Assembly (NCBI RefSeq): GCF_052060035.1
Contig: NZ_JBPOEA010000006.1
Span: 68,223 to 132,222, forward strand
Length of the DNA stretch: 64,000 bases
DNA from: Fodinibius sp052060035
GTDB taxonomy: Bacteria; Bacteroidota; Rhodothermia; Balneolales; Balneolaceae
Direction of reading: 5' to 3'
The notes beneath the pieces are model-generated. The model did no database searches. It was not told the origin of the DNA and worked only from the letters and a program-made list of their open reading frames with translations. The position numbers and the translations under genes are program-made. Every line of letters starts with the position of its first letter. Positions within the stretch are counted from its first letter, which is position 1. Below are positions 29,713 to 40,120 of the stretch, in pieces.

Positions 29713-30557
29713 ACCGCTACCTCAAATTTAATAGAATCATGAGGATGGTAATCCTTGAGTTCAAAATCATCAAACTCAAGATCATCGACAGGCTTATCGG
29801 AAATATCGAGCGTTGGCAACGGACGAGGTTCACGAGTCAGCTGCTCTTTTAACCCATCAACATGATTTTCATAGATATGTGCATCAACAATAGTGTGAGC
29901 AAAAGTGCCATAGTCCAAGCCCACTTCATTAGCAATGGCCATCGTAAGCGCTGAGTAACAAGCCAGATTAAACGGTATGCCCAATGCGATATCACCGGAG
30001 CGTTGCGTGAGATGACAATTGAGCTTACCGTCAGTAACATTAAAAATGTACATCAAGTGACAAGGGGGCAGCGCCATTTGATCGAGCAGTCCGGGATGCC
30101 ATGCACTGACCACAATTCTCCGGCTATTGGGATTTTCTTTCAGCATATTTATCGCCCGCTGTACCTGATCAAATTCCTTCTTGATCAGTACTGTTTTACA
30201 GATGTGAGAGGCATCACCCTCAAAATGAATTTCTTCTTCCTCATGATAAGGAAAACGTCGCCACAGCACAGGGTAAATCGGTCCAACATGACCGTCCTCA
30301 TCGGCCCAGTCATCCCAGATGTGGCAATCATTTTCATCTCGCAGCCAGCGAATATGATCTTCTCCACGGAGATACCAAAGAAGTTCCAGAATAACCGATC
30401 GAAAATACACTTTTTTAGTCGTCAACAGTGGAAATCCTTCGGACAAATCAACTTTATAAAACTCCGAAAAATTAGAAATAGTATCCGTCCCTGTGCGATT
30501 TTCCTTTTTTACGCCATTCTCCAGAACACTGCGAACAAGATCTAAATATGCTTTCAT
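29709..30557 (-). CDS. thyA: Thymidylate synthase
   Basis: A 282-residue ThyA with the N-terminal RTGTDTISNF block, the catalytic Cys in ALPPCHLMYIF, the RSGDIALGIPFN substrate-binding segment, and DAHIYENHVD near the end. It methylates dUMP to dTMP using methylene-tetrahydrofolate. It is slightly longer than the E. coli type because of a C-terminal extension. First gene of the thyA-folA pair, 18 bp downstream of mgtE and perhaps in the same transcript. Confidence 0.97.
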   Translation of the reverse strand: MKAYLDLVRSVLENGVKKENRTGTDTISNFSEFYKVDLSEGFPLLTTKKVYFRSVILELLWYLRGEDHIRWLRDENDCHIWDDWADEDGHVGPIYPVLWRRFPYHEEEEIHFEGDASHICKTVLIKKEFDQVQRAINMLKENPNSRRIVVSAWHPGLLDQMALPPCHLMYIFNVTDGKLNCHLTQRSGDIALGIPFNLACYSALTMAIANEVGLDYGTFAHTIVDAHIYENHVDGLKEQLTREPRPLPTLDISDKPVDDLEFDDFELKDYHPHDSIKFEVAV

Positions 30558-30575
30558 ATATCCATCATTTTAAAA

Positions 30576-31958
30576 TTATAATAATACGCCCCGTAATAAT
30601 AACAGTGCCACCGAAAAGTAGATAATGATACCCGTCACGTCAACTAAGGTAGCTACAAAAGGAGCCGATGTTACCGCCGGATCCAACCCAAAATGTGACA
30701 TCACAAAAGGCAGCATAGATCCGCTTAAATTACCGAATACCACCACTCCAACAAGGCTGGTTCCAACTGTTAACGCTTGTAGAATTAGAACGTAAGAGAG
30801 TACTTCTCCTCGCATGACCATCCAAGTAGCAATTACAACCGATCCTAATATGCCTAAAAAGCTACCCAATAAGAATCCTGACAGTAACTCTCTTTTAAGT
30901 ACCATCCACCAGTCATTTAGCTTAATATCATCCGTTGATATGGCACGGATAATTAGTGTAGCGGCCTGTGAACCCGAGTTACCACCGCTGGAAATAATCA
31001 TCGGGATAAAAAATGACAGCATTGCCGCTGCTGCCAGTGCCTCCTCATAACTGGCCATCGCCGTTACAGTGAGCATCTGTCCCATAAACAGCATAAATAA
31101 CCACCCCACTCGTTTCTTGACCATTTGAAAAATGGAAGTCTCTGAATAATAATCATCCAGAGCGCTCATACCAGCCATTAGCTGCATATCCTCAGTCGTT
31201 TCCTCCTCGGCAACATCAATAATATCATCAATCGTTACGATGCCCACCAAAATACCATCGGAATCGACGACCGGCATAGCTACACGGTCATATTTACTGA
31301 GCATCTTTACGGCATCCTCCTGATCATCAAAAGCACTTAATGCCTCAAAACTTTCATCCATTAATGATGATATAGGCGCGTCGGTGTCGGCCAAAATAAG
31401 TTGATTCAACCGCAGATCATCAATCAGATGTTCATCGGCATCCACTACATAAATGACGTTCACTGTCTCAACACTGTGACCGAATTTTCTTATATGATCC
31501 ATCGCCTTTTGGACCGACCAATCCTTTTTTACTTTCACATAACGAGGCGTCATCAGTCGCCCTACGCTCTCGTCTGGGAACCCAAGCAGCTTTTGTGACT
31601 GTTTACGGTCTTCTACATTCAACGAATTCATCACCCGCTGCGTGAGATGACCCGGAAGCTCTTCCATCAGTGACACCCGCTCATCCGGCTCCAGGTTCGA
31701 CATCACCTCGCTCAGCTGCTGAGCGGTAAACATATTGAGTAGCTCGACCCCTTTTCCCGAACTCAAATAGGTAAAGACATCGGCGGCCTTTTGTTTTTTG
31801 AGCAAACGAAATATGACAATGGCAATCTCTGCATCCAGCTCTTCCAACAGTTCAGCCACATCAACCGCGGGAACATCATTTAGGATGTCCTTTAGAGCTA
31901 CCCAATCCTTTTCTTTTATAAGCTCTTCAAATTCCGGTTTTAGCAGATGAACTATCAT
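30576..31958 (-). CDS. mgtE: Magnesium transporter MgtE
   Basis: A 460-residue MgtE channel. The cytosolic N-domain (~1-130) of helical repeats is followed by two CBS domains (~135-260: RLMTPRYVKVKKDW, VVDSDGILVGIVTIDDI), a plug helix, and five membrane helices from ~285 to the end with SSGGNSGSQAATLIIRA in the pore. Mg2+ binding to the acidic cytosolic domain closes the channel in studied homologues. All parts are present. Confidence 0.95.
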   Translation of the reverse strand: MIVHLLKPEFEELIKEKDWVALKDILNDVPAVDVAELLEELDAEIAIVIFRLLKKQKAADVFTYLSSGKGVELLNMFTAQQLSEVMSNLEPDERVSLMEELPGHLTQRVMNSLNVEDRKQSQKLLGFPDESVGRLMTPRYVKVKKDWSVQKAMDHIRKFGHSVETVNVIYVVDADEHLIDDLRLNQLILADTDAPISSLMDESFEALSAFDDQEDAVKMLSKYDRVAMPVVDSDGILVGIVTIDDIIDVAEEETTEDMQLMAGMSALDDYYSETSIFQMVKKRVGWLFMLFMGQMLTVTAMASYEEALAAAAMLSFFIPMIISSGGNSGSQAATLIIRAISTDDIKLNDWWMVLKRELLSGFLLGSFLGILGSVVIATWMVMRGEVLSYVLILQALTVGTSLVGVVVFGNLSGSMLPFVMSHFGLDPAVTSAPFVATLVDVTGIIIYFSVALLLLRGVLL

Positions 31959-32204
31959 AAATAAATCAAGTGTAAACTTTTACTTTAGTGGCAGCTACGA
32001 CCATTAAATATATCCAAATAAATAACTGCGGGTTTGGATTTATGCTCTCAATGATACCGTTCAGAATGTAAGAATTGCTTAAAGAATATCACAAAATTGG
32101 TTTTAGATATCTTACATTCATTTTTATTAGTTTTTCGATCCATCAATATTCGGTTTATCATGATATTTATTTCTTCATCCAATAGTTAATAGCATCAAAC
32201 ATAC

Positions 32205-33617
32205 ATGAAATACGACGCAATAGTTATCGGATCAGGGCCCAACGGTTTAGCCGCCGGAATTCGCCTGGCACAAGAGGGGCTATCGGTTAAAATATTCGAA
32301 AAAGAAGACACAATCGGCGGGGGAACCCGCACGCTGACCTTAACCCAGCCGGGTTTTCATCACGATATCTGTTCAGCTATTCATCCCCTTGCCAAAGCCT
32401 CTCCATATTTAAAAACACTGCCACTCGAAAATTATGGACTGGAATGGATTCAACCTGAAGTACCCGTAGCCCATCCGCTGGATGATAAACCCGCCGGTGC
32501 TCTGTTTCGCTCTCTGGATAAAACCGTAGATTATCTCGGCAACGACGGCAAAACCTATCGCAAGTGGATTACCCCTTTTGTTAATGCTTGGGATGATTTG
32601 CTGGATGATATTCTGGCGCCGTTTTCTCCCCTCCCCAACAATCCCATTTTGATGGCCCGTTTTGGACTTAAAGCACTTCGATCCGCTTCTGGATTTGCCA
32701 AACGATACCAAACCGAAAAGGCTCGGGCCGTTTTTGCCGGACTGGCCGCCCACGGTATTATGCCTTTTGACGCTACAGCTACTGCAGCTATTGGATTGGT
32801 GCTGGGAACCGCCGCTCACACTGTAGGGTGGCCTTACCCCAAAGGTGGGTCACATGCCATCACAAAAGCAATGGCGGGCTATTTTGAATCTCTGGGCGGT
32901 AAAGTGGAAACCGGGACAGAAATTACTACTATTGATGAACTACCATCATCAAGATCTATTTTGTTTAACAATACACCTCAGCAAATTTTAGATATTAGCG
33001 GCGATAAACTTCCACAATCGTACGCTAAAAAACTGCAGCGGTATGAATATGGACAAGGGGTTTTCAAGCTTGATTTTGCCCTAAACGAACCCATCCCGTG
33101 GAAAGATGAGCTGTGTTGTAAAGCAGGTACAGTACACGTAGGCGGTACGTTTGAAGTAATTGCTGCATCAGAAAAACAATCTGCAAATGGTCAACACCCC
33201 GAAAAACCCTATGTATTAGTTGCTCAACAAAGTTTGGGGGATGACAGTCGAGCTCCAGATCATAACCATACCGGGTGGGCGTATTGCCACGTGCCCAACG
33301 GTTCAACCGAAGATATGGCCGAGCCGATTATTAGCCAGATTGAACGCTTTGCTCCGGGTTTTCGGGATTGCATTCTCGACAGCCATGCAATGAACGCCCA
33401 GGATATGCAAGTTTACAATCCCAATTATATTGGTGGAGATATTAACGGCGGACGAGCTGATATCACGCAGCTTTTTACGCGTCCGGCGGGACTGTTTGAT
33501 CCGTACCACATCCCCAAAACCAATATGTATATCGCATCATCCTCGACTCCACCCGGTGGCGGCGTACACGGCATGTGTGGATTCCATGCAGCGGAATCGG
33601 TATTACGTAACCTATAG
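32205..33617 (+). CDS. FAD-dependent oxidoreductase, phytoene-desaturase-like (PYROXD2 type)
   Basis: A 470-residue flavoprotein. The N-terminus carries the dinucleotide-binding GSGPNGLAAGIRLAQEG (9-25) followed by EKEDTIGGGTRT. The C-terminal FAD motif is the segment around SSTPPGGGVHGMCGFHAA. It belongs to the CrtI-like amine-oxidase superfamily, but sequence blocks match PYROXD2-type oxidoreductases better than true phytoene desaturases. The substrate is unknown. The gene is alone and overlaps the opposite endonuclease V gene by 6 bp at the 3' end. Confidence 0.85.
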   Translation: MKYDAIVIGSGPNGLAAGIRLAQEGLSVKIFEKEDTIGGGTRTLTLTQPGFHHDICSAIHPLAKASPYLKTLPLENYGLEWIQPEVPVAHPLDDKPAGALFRSLDKTVDYLGNDGKTYRKWITPFVNAWDDLLDDILAPFSPLPNNPILMARFGLKALRSASGFAKRYQTEKARAVFAGLAAHGIMPFDATATAAIGLVLGTAAHTVGWPYPKGGSHAITKAMAGYFESLGGKVETGTEITTIDELPSSRSILFNNTPQQILDISGDKLPQSYAKKLQRYEYGQGVFKLDFALNEPIPWKDELCCKAGTVHVGGTFEVIAASEKQSANGQHPEKPYVLVAQQSLGDDSRAPDHNHTGWAYCHVPNGSTEDMAEPIISQIERFAPGFRDCILDSHAMNAQDMQVYNPNYIGGDINGGRADITQLFTRPAGLFDPYHIPKTNMYIASSSTPPGGGVHGMCGFHAAESVLRNL

Positions 33618-34313
33618 TTCTTGGTACCCTTCGTGTTCTTTACTTTTTCGCAACCTGTTCGCCCACCGGTGTGCCAATCGTGATGTTTTTGGTAGTTTGT
33701 ATTTTGTTAGCGTCTTCATCACAACTTTGTAGGTGTCATCAAATGAGCAACGATAGCCCGGCGATATAAAAATTGGATTTACATTTGTTCGGCTTCGCAA
33801 TGCCATTCCAACTTTTTCACCTTCATCCAAAAGATCTGCTTTGTCCCCCTTTTGTGTGCCCAGTTCACCATGTGTCCCTGTCAATATATTTTTTGCACAA
33901 CCTATGGTAGGATGATCAACCTCAATCCCAAATTGAGTAGCAATACCCATCCGACGAGGATGCGCAATTCCGTGTCCATCTAACAGGAGTACCTCCGGTT
34001 TTTTATTTAGCTGATTCCATGCCTTCAAAAGAACCGGCATCTCCCGAAAAGCCAGCAGTCCCGGAATGTAGGGAAATGAGGTTTTATCCGAAGACAATGA
34101 TCGAGCTACCGGATTTAACTCAGTGAGTTCCAACACGACAATAGCGGCATGCATAAGATCTGATCCGCGATCAAACGAAATATCTGCGCCGGCTACATAT
34201 TTGGGGGCTTCAGGCAGCCCTTGCAACGAAATCTTTTCTCCTAATTCCTGCTGAAGATCTTTCGCTCTTTGAGGATCTATCGTTTTGTAATAATCCAGTT
34301 TATTTGTGTTCAT
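33612..34313 (-). CDS. nfi: Endonuclease V (deoxyinosine 3' endonuclease)
   Basis: A 233-residue Endo V with the catalytic Asp in YVAGADISFD (near 45), the FREMPVLLKAW segment containing the conserved Glu, and the hallmark LLLDGHGIAHPRRMGIATQFG with the second Asp. It nicks DNA one phosphodiester 3' of deoxyinosine, starting repair of deaminated adenine. The enzyme is of normal length and looks intact. Confidence 0.94.
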   Translation of the reverse strand: MNTNKLDYYKTIDPQRAKDLQQELGEKISLQGLPEAPKYVAGADISFDRGSDLMHAAIVVLELTELNPVARSLSSDKTSFPYIPGLLAFREMPVLLKAWNQLNKKPEVLLLDGHGIAHPRRMGIATQFGIEVDHPTIGCAKNILTGTHGELGTQKGDKADLLDEGEKVGMALRSRTNVNPIFISPGYRCSFDDTYKVVMKTLTKYKLPKTSRLAHRWANRLRKSKEHEGYQEL

Positions 34314-34387
34314 CGGGAATCAAACTTTTCGAAATAATTTGTTATTTAACATAGATGTAAATATTGGCAGATCAACTAATCAATACA

Positions 34388-35809
34388 ATGGACAATAAGA
34401 AATTTCGTAAGCACGCTCACGAACTTGTCGACTGGATGGCTGATTACTTCGAAGAAGTTGAGGATTATCCTGTAAAACCGGATGTACTGCCCGGTGATAT
34501 ATCAGCGAAGCTTCCCGAAAAAGCGCCCCAAAAACCAGAGTCTTTTGAAGTACAGTTTGACGATTTTAAAAACCAAATATTGCCCGGTATCACCCACTGG
34601 CAAAGCCCCAATTTTATGGGCTACTTCCCTGCCAACACCAGCTATCCTTCGGTGCTGGCCGAAATGTTAACCGCCACCCTTGGTGCCCAGTGCATGAGCT
34701 GGCTCACTTCTCCCGCCGCCACCGAACTTGAAGAACAAGTTATGGAGTGGCTACGAAAAGCAATCGCGCTACCCAAACCATTCACCGGCGTCATACAAGG
34801 AACGGCCTCTACCTCTACCCTGTGTGCCCTACTAATGGCCCGCGAACGCATAACGAATTTCGAGGTCAATGAATCGGGATTTCCGAACGATGAAACCTTT
34901 ACCGTATATTGCTCGTCAGAAACTCACTCATCGATCGAAAAGGATGTAAAAATAGCTGGATTCGGACGACAAAACTTGCGTAATATTCCGGTGGATGAAG
35001 AATACGCCATGAATCCGGAGGCGTTAGAGGAAGCAATCCGAAATGATCTCGAAAACGGCTTGCAACCCACAGCGGTGGTTGCTACCGTTGGTACGACCGG
35101 CTCCACAGCTATGGATCCGGTGAAAGCAATCGGAGAAATCTGTGCCAAGTATGATGTTTTTCTCCATGTAGATGCCGCCTATGCCGGAACAGCTTTGCTA
35201 CTACCCGAAATGCGGTGGATGAACGAAGGGATTGAGCATGCGGATTCTTTCGTTTTTAATCCCCATAAATGGATGTTTACCAACTTTGACTGCTCTGCTT
35301 TTTATGTGCAGGATGAGGCACTGCTTGTGCGTACATTTGAAATCATGCCGGAGTATCTAAAAACACCTGAAGATGAGCAGGTCAAAAACTATCGGGACTG
35401 GGGCATTCCGCTGGGACGACGATTCCGAGCGCTCAAACTGTGGTTCGTAATGCGCAGTTATGGTATCGAAGGACTACAAGAAAAAATTCGCGTGCATATA
35501 CAATTCGGCCAACAGCTGAAAGAAAAGATAGAAACCCACGATCATTTTGAGTTACTTGCTCCCGTACCACTGAATACCATCTGCTTTCGATTTCATCCTA
35601 ACTATATTGATGACGAGAAAAAGCTCAATGAACTTAACGAGCAGCTTCTGCATCAAATACAGGAAAGCGGTAAAATATTTTTAACTCACACCAAGCTGGA
35701 TGGAAAATATACGATCCGCATCGTACTGGGGAATACCAATCTTGAACAACGTCATGTAGATGCGGCTTGGAAGCTTATCAAAAAAACAGCCAGCAGCTTA
35801 ATCTCTTAA
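34388..35809 (+). CDS. PLP-dependent group II decarboxylase (aromatic-L-amino-acid decarboxylase-like)
   Basis: A 473-residue fold-type I PLP enzyme. Visible motifs are HWQSPNFMGYFPAN near 80, GTASTSTLCAL near 145, HVDAAYAGTALL with the PLP-binding Asp, and the Schiff-base lysine in FNPHKWMFTNFD. These match AADC/TDC family decarboxylases of L-tryptophan, tyrosine or DOPA; related members act as aldehyde synthases, so the substrate is open. The ATG at 34388 is chosen over a TTG 24 bp upstream. Confidence 0.9.
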   Translation: MDNKKFRKHAHELVDWMADYFEEVEDYPVKPDVLPGDISAKLPEKAPQKPESFEVQFDDFKNQILPGITHWQSPNFMGYFPANTSYPSVLAEMLTATLGAQCMSWLTSPAATELEEQVMEWLRKAIALPKPFTGVIQGTASTSTLCALLMARERITNFEVNESGFPNDETFTVYCSSETHSSIEKDVKIAGFGRQNLRNIPVDEEYAMNPEALEEAIRNDLENGLQPTAVVATVGTTGSTAMDPVKAIGEICAKYDVFLHVDAAYAGTALLLPEMRWMNEGIEHADSFVFNPHKWMFTNFDCSAFYVQDEALLVRTFEIMPEYLKTPEDEQVKNYRDWGIPLGRRFRALKLWFVMRSYGIEGLQEKIRVHIQFGQQLKEKIETHDHFELLAPVPLNTICFRFHPNYIDDEKKLNELNEQLLHQIQESGKIFLTHTKLDGKYTIRIVLGNTNLEQRHVDAAWKLIKKTASSLIS

Positions 35810-35921
35810 GAAATTTTACATTCTATAAAACAGCTCATGCAAGTAAGATTTGTATCTCGGTCATTTGCTGTAAATATTATACCTACATAATTAAGGTTTT
35901 AATCCGAAAAATAAGTGCAAA

Positions 35922-36626
35922 ATGGAATTATCTGATATCAAAGCATTGGTAACGGGCGGAAGCTCAGGTATTGGCAAAGCAACCGCAAAGGCAATCATTG
36001 AAGCCGGTGGAAAAGCTGTTATTGCTGCCCGGGGTAAAGATAAACTCGAAGCCACGGCAGAAGAAATTGGGGCTATTCCCATGCAGTGTGATGTGCGAGA
36101 AGAGGATCAGGTTATTGGGCTCGTAGAACAAACAATTGAGGAACTTGATGGCTTTAATGTGTTGGTCAATAACGCAGGCTACGGACAGTTTTCCAAGCTT
36201 ACGGACTTGTCCGAAAAAGCACTAAAAAGCGTTTTGCAGGTAAATACGGTAGGGGCTATGATGGTGGGACGAGAATGTGCCAAGCATTTTATTGAGCAGG
36301 ATTACGGAAATATCATCAACGTTTCTTCGTCGGCCGGCAAACGCGGTTTTGAAGGTGGTACGGCTTACTGCGCCAGCAAATTTGCCTTAAGTGGCATGAC
36401 TGAATGTTGGAGAGCAGAACTGCGTCCACATAATATTCGCGTGATGCAGATCAATCCAAGTGAGGTACAGACCGAATTCTTTGACAAGGCAGGACGCGGG
36501 GGACGGGATTTCAATCCCACCAAACTTGTTGCCGGTGACATTGCCAAAGCGATCTGTAATATGTTGTCGCTGCACGACCGCGGCTTCATCACCGAAACCA
36601 GTGTCTGGGCAACCAACCCCCAATAA
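35922..36626 (+). CDS. Short-chain dehydrogenase/reductase (3-oxoacyl reductase-like)
   Basis: A 234-residue classical SDR. The cofactor motif GGSSGIGKA lies at about 12-20, NNAGYG near 87, the catalytic Ser in NVSSSAGKRG, and the YxxxK pair in YCASKFALSG. Cofactor is probably NADP(H). It reduces an unknown carbonyl or oxidises an alcohol. The next gene (Rieske oxygenase) begins 1 bp after its stop, so they are co-transcribed and may act on the same substrate. Confidence 0.9.
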   Translation: MELSDIKALVTGGSSGIGKATAKAIIEAGGKAVIAARGKDKLEATAEEIGAIPMQCDVREEDQVIGLVEQTIEELDGFNVLVNNAGYGQFSKLTDLSEKALKSVLQVNTVGAMMVGRECAKHFIEQDYGNIINVSSSAGKRGFEGGTAYCASKFALSGMTECWRAELRPHNIRVMQINPSEVQTEFFDKAGRGGRDFNPTKLVAGDIAKAICNMLSLHDRGFITETSVWATNPQ

Positions 36627-36627
36627 G

Positions 36628-37734
36628 ATGAGCGATCGAGACCTCCCGAATATTCACCCCGATGATCTCCATCAGGAACCCATTGAACGAGCCGAAACGA
36701 TTCCATCGAGATGGTATTACTCAGATTCCATTTTTGAATTCGAAAAGGAGATTCTTTTTTCAAGGTTCTGGCAGTTAGCATGTCACAAAAGTGAACTTCC
36801 CAAGGTTGGTGATAGTCATATGCTGGAAGTAGCGAGAAATCCGCTCATGCTGGTTCGTGCGGATGAGCAAACCATCAACGCTTTTTACAATGTATGCAAA
36901 CATCGCGGCGGACCGGTAGCCGTAAAAAAAGGGACTACTTCCGTCCTGCAATGCCAGTATCACGGGTGGACCTACCTGCTGGATGGATCGCTTCGGGGTA
37001 TCCCCCACTTTAAAAAAGTGGCCCTATTCGACAAAAAGGACTTCGGCTTAGAACCCGTAAAACAACAAGACTGGGAAGGATTTCTGTTTGTATCTCTCGA
37101 TGATAAATCACCCGAACTTGTAAAAATCCTCAGCGGAATATCTGAGACTATTGCCCCGATTGATCTATCAGAATTTAAATTTGTGGAAGAGCAGTCCTAT
37201 CACCTCAACTGCAATTGGAAAGTCTATGTCGACAATTTCTTAGAGGGATATCATATTCCTATCGTTCATCCCGAATTGGCGAAACTGCTCGATTACGGAG
37301 AATACAAAACGGATACCTCTGAATGGTATTCCCTGCAACATAGTCCATTTCAGGCTGGGGATAATATTTATAAATCTAACGATGGGAAAGCATATTACTA
37401 TTACATTTTTCCCAATATTATGCTGAATATCCTGCCCGGCCGGCTGCAAACCAATGTCATTCGTCCCATCTCTCCCACCCATACCGAGGTCATTTTCAAG
37501 TATTACTATACGAATCCCGATGATAAGGATATGATTCATGATGACCTCGAATACAGTGAGAAAATTCAGGACGAGGACATTGAAATTTGTGAGCTTGTTC
37601 AAAAGGGACTGCAATCTAAGGCGTATAACAAGGGACGATTTTCCGTGGAGCGCGAAAAAGGCGTTTACCATTTTCAGTCGGTGCTTAAAAGAGAATTTGC
37701 CAACTTTTTAGAAACAAATGGTGAAATGGGATGA
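36628..37734 (+). CDS. Rieske non-heme iron oxygenase, alpha subunit
   Basis: A 368-residue ring-hydroxylating-type oxygenase. The Rieske [2Fe-2S] ligands are in CKHRGG and CQYHGW (C-x-H ... C-x2-H, near residues 88-110). The mononuclear iron site is in NWKVYVDNFLEGYHIPIVH, with both His and the bridging Asp present. It needs an external reductase, not seen nearby. Choline/carnitine monooxygenase-like or aromatic substrates are possible. It is 1 bp after the SDR gene and overlaps the M28 gene by 4 bp. Confidence 0.9.
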   Translation: MSDRDLPNIHPDDLHQEPIERAETIPSRWYYSDSIFEFEKEILFSRFWQLACHKSELPKVGDSHMLEVARNPLMLVRADEQTINAFYNVCKHRGGPVAVKKGTTSVLQCQYHGWTYLLDGSLRGIPHFKKVALFDKKDFGLEPVKQQDWEGFLFVSLDDKSPELVKILSGISETIAPIDLSEFKFVEEQSYHLNCNWKVYVDNFLEGYHIPIVHPELAKLLDYGEYKTDTSEWYSLQHSPFQAGDNIYKSNDGKAYYYYIFPNIMLNILPGRLQTNVIRPISPTHTEVIFKYYYTNPDDKDMIHDDLEYSEKIQDEDIEICELVQKGLQSKAYNKGRFSVEREKGVYHFQSVLKREFANFLETNGEMG

Positions 37735-40049
37735 AATCAAAGAACCTCCAGCAGGCAATCTTATTTGTTATCGCTTTTTTTGCGGTATGGTTTAGCTCTT
37801 ATATTATCCAACCTCCTGAGCCCAAACCGGATTCAAGTTCGTCAACCGATTTTTCGGCCGAGCGTGCTTTAGAACATGTCCAATCTTTGGCCCAAACTCA
37901 GCGGCCGATCGGCAGTGCAGCCAATGACAGCGCCAGAAACTATATTTTAAATGAACTCCGTGAACTCGGATTAGAACCGGAGATCCAGCGAGGCATTGGG
38001 GTTGGCACCAGCTCTGATCGCGGTCTTGTGGGCCATGCAGAAAATATCATAGCTAAAATGCATGGGACGAATTCTCAGCGGACAATCTTGCTGATGGCCC
38101 ATTACGATTCCAAGCCCAATACCTATGGTGCCGGCGATGATGCTTCGGGCATAGCTACTATTTTAGAATCCATTCGAGCCATCAAATCCCAAGAAAAACC
38201 ACTACAAAATGATGTTTGGATTCTGCTGACTGATGGTGAAGAGCGCGGTCTGTTGGGTGTCGAACTTTTTACAGATGAGTTTAAACAGCTGCAAGAAATT
38301 GATCTCGTACTTAATTTTGAATCGCGCGGTTCCAGTGGTCCGTCGATGATGTTCGAGACCAGCGAAAATAACGGACATCTTATTCCCCATTTTGCGTACG
38401 CCACGCCCTATCCCGTAGCCAACTCGCTGATGTATACCGTATATAAGCTATTGCCTAACGACACCGATATGTCGGTAACGAAGCGGGCCGGTATTGACGG
38501 TCTCAATTTCGCCTTCACACAAGATTTCCTGCATTATCACACCATGCTGGATACGCCTGACAACCTCTCTATGGCCTCAATGCAGCATCACGGATCCAAT
38601 TTACTGGGCAATGTACGTCATTTCGCTAACACCAATTTTTCCCGCGAAAGCAATACTGAATTCGTCTATTTTAATAATCTTACCGGCGGGCTTATCTACT
38701 ATCCCTCCGGCTGGTCACTCCCTTTAGCAGTCATCACTGCCCTACTTTTTATTGCCTTCCTGAGTTATCTGTTTCGGACCAACCAAATTACCATCGGAAG
38801 ATATCTGGGCAGTATATTTCTGTTCGTAATAACTGTGGCAATTGGATCACTCATCACTTTTATTGGTTGGCAGAGCATCAAAGCACTGCATCCCGAATAC
38901 CAATGGATCATCCAGGGAGAAGTCTATAATCACAGCTGGTATTTCTGGGCATTTTCTTCACTAACGGCCGCAATTTTTATTGCGCTTTACGGTTGGATCC
39001 AAAGCAAATTAACAACCCAACAGTTGATAAGCGGGCCATTTACCATTTGGATGCTCCTCTCCCTCATCACTGCCTGGTATTTGCCCACTGCTGCTTATAT
39101 TTTTACCTGGCCGGCACTTTTGGGGTTAGTCGGATGGATTATTTTAGGGGATCAAATATCCATTTTTTCCTGGAATAACACCCTCATATTAGCCATCGCA
39201 TTTTTCTGGGGGCTGTTTATTATTTCGCCCTACATCCGACTCGTACAAATTATGCTCACTACCGAAATGTTATTTGTTTCGATGATTCTTATGGGGCTGC
39301 TTATTGGCTTGTCCTGGCCGCTTATTGGGCAAATAACAAAAGACCATCAATATAAATGGAGTGGCGCTCTCCTCGTACTCTCGGTAATATTTTTAATGGG
39401 AGCATCCGTTACTTCCGATTTTAATGACATCCATAAGAAACAAAATAGCATCAATTTTGTGCAGGATCTCGATTCCAAAACAGCCTACTGGGTCAGCCGT
39501 GACCCTGCTGCCGACACTTGGACAAAGCAGTTCTTATCGGATAATTACAAAGAAGGAAATCCTACTGATATAACAATACCCTTTGGCGGAAAATTACTTT
39601 ATCAAAAAGCTTCTACGATTGATCTTTCGGAACCACAAATTACTGTTCTAAGCGACAGCAGTTCCAATTCGCAACGACACCTCACCCTGGCGATGAATGC
39701 CCATCGAGGTATTGCCATGAGAATGAGCTGGGGTAATCCCGCAACAATCTCTGAAATTCGTATTGAAGGGAAATCTATTTTTGAAAAAGAAAATATGGGT
39801 CGGTATTTGTACTATTTTAATGATTTTTCAAAAACCTTTGAGTTATATATCAGCTATCAAAAGTCAGATGATGCACCATCATTTGATTTTACTTTTGTTG
39901 ATCCAACTCTTCCCACTGAGTTGCTCGAGGACTATAAACCACGACCAAGCCACATCATCCCTGCCCCATATTCGGTATTCAGCTCTGATGCCACTATTTG
40001 GCAAACGCAAATGGAGCTGGAAGATATTCTTTCCGGGAATGAACTTTAA
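37731..40049 (+). CDS. Membrane-anchored M28 family peptidase
   Basis: A 772-residue protein. An N-terminal signal anchor (ILFVIAFFAVWFSSYII) precedes an M28 zinc aminopeptidase domain (~45-300) with MAHYDSKPNTYGAGDDASG and LTDGEERGLLGVELF. About eight membrane helices follow (~325-560), then a C-terminal soluble beta domain. This ER-aminopeptidase-like layout is known in Bacteroidota relatives. The active site probably faces the periplasm. The start overlaps the Rieske stop (ATGA), a coupling with no evident metabolic logic. Confidence 0.88.
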   Translation: MKSKNLQQAILFVIAFFAVWFSSYIIQPPEPKPDSSSSTDFSAERALEHVQSLAQTQRPIGSAANDSARNYILNELRELGLEPEIQRGIGVGTSSDRGLVGHAENIIAKMHGTNSQRTILLMAHYDSKPNTYGAGDDASGIATILESIRAIKSQEKPLQNDVWILLTDGEERGLLGVELFTDEFKQLQEIDLVLNFESRGSSGPSMMFETSENNGHLIPHFAYATPYPVANSLMYTVYKLLPNDTDMSVTKRAGIDGLNFAFTQDFLHYHTMLDTPDNLSMASMQHHGSNLLGNVRHFANTNFSRESNTEFVYFNNLTGGLIYYPSGWSLPLAVITALLFIAFLSYLFRTNQITIGRYLGSIFLFVITVAIGSLITFIGWQSIKALHPEYQWIIQGEVYNHSWYFWAFSSLTAAIFIALYGWIQSKLTTQQLISGPFTIWMLLSLITAWYLPTAAYIFTWPALLGLVGWIILGDQISIFSWNNTLILAIAFFWGLFIISPYIRLVQIMLTTEMLFVSMILMGLLIGLSWPLIGQITKDHQYKWSGALLVLSVIFLMGASVTSDFNDIHKKQNSINFVQDLDSKTAYWVSRDPAADTWTKQFLSDNYKEGNPTDITIPFGGKLLYQKASTIDLSEPQITVLSDSSSNSQRHLTLAMNAHRGIAMRMSWGNPATISEIRIEGKSIFEKENMGRYLYYFNDFSKTFELYISYQKSDDAPSFDFTFVDPTLPTELLEDYKPRPSHIIPAPYSVFSSDATIWQTQMELEDILSGNEL

Positions 40050-40120
40050 AACGACTCTTGCCTTTATCCTCTGGCAGAGCTGCTTCTACCCTTAACGTGA
40101 AATAATCACACGAGTCATTT

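Noticed and set aside
32205..33617. Phytoene desaturase as part of the carotenoid cluster
   Set aside because: It is ~11 kb away and its C-terminal motif resembles PYROXD2-type oxidoreductases more than CrtI.
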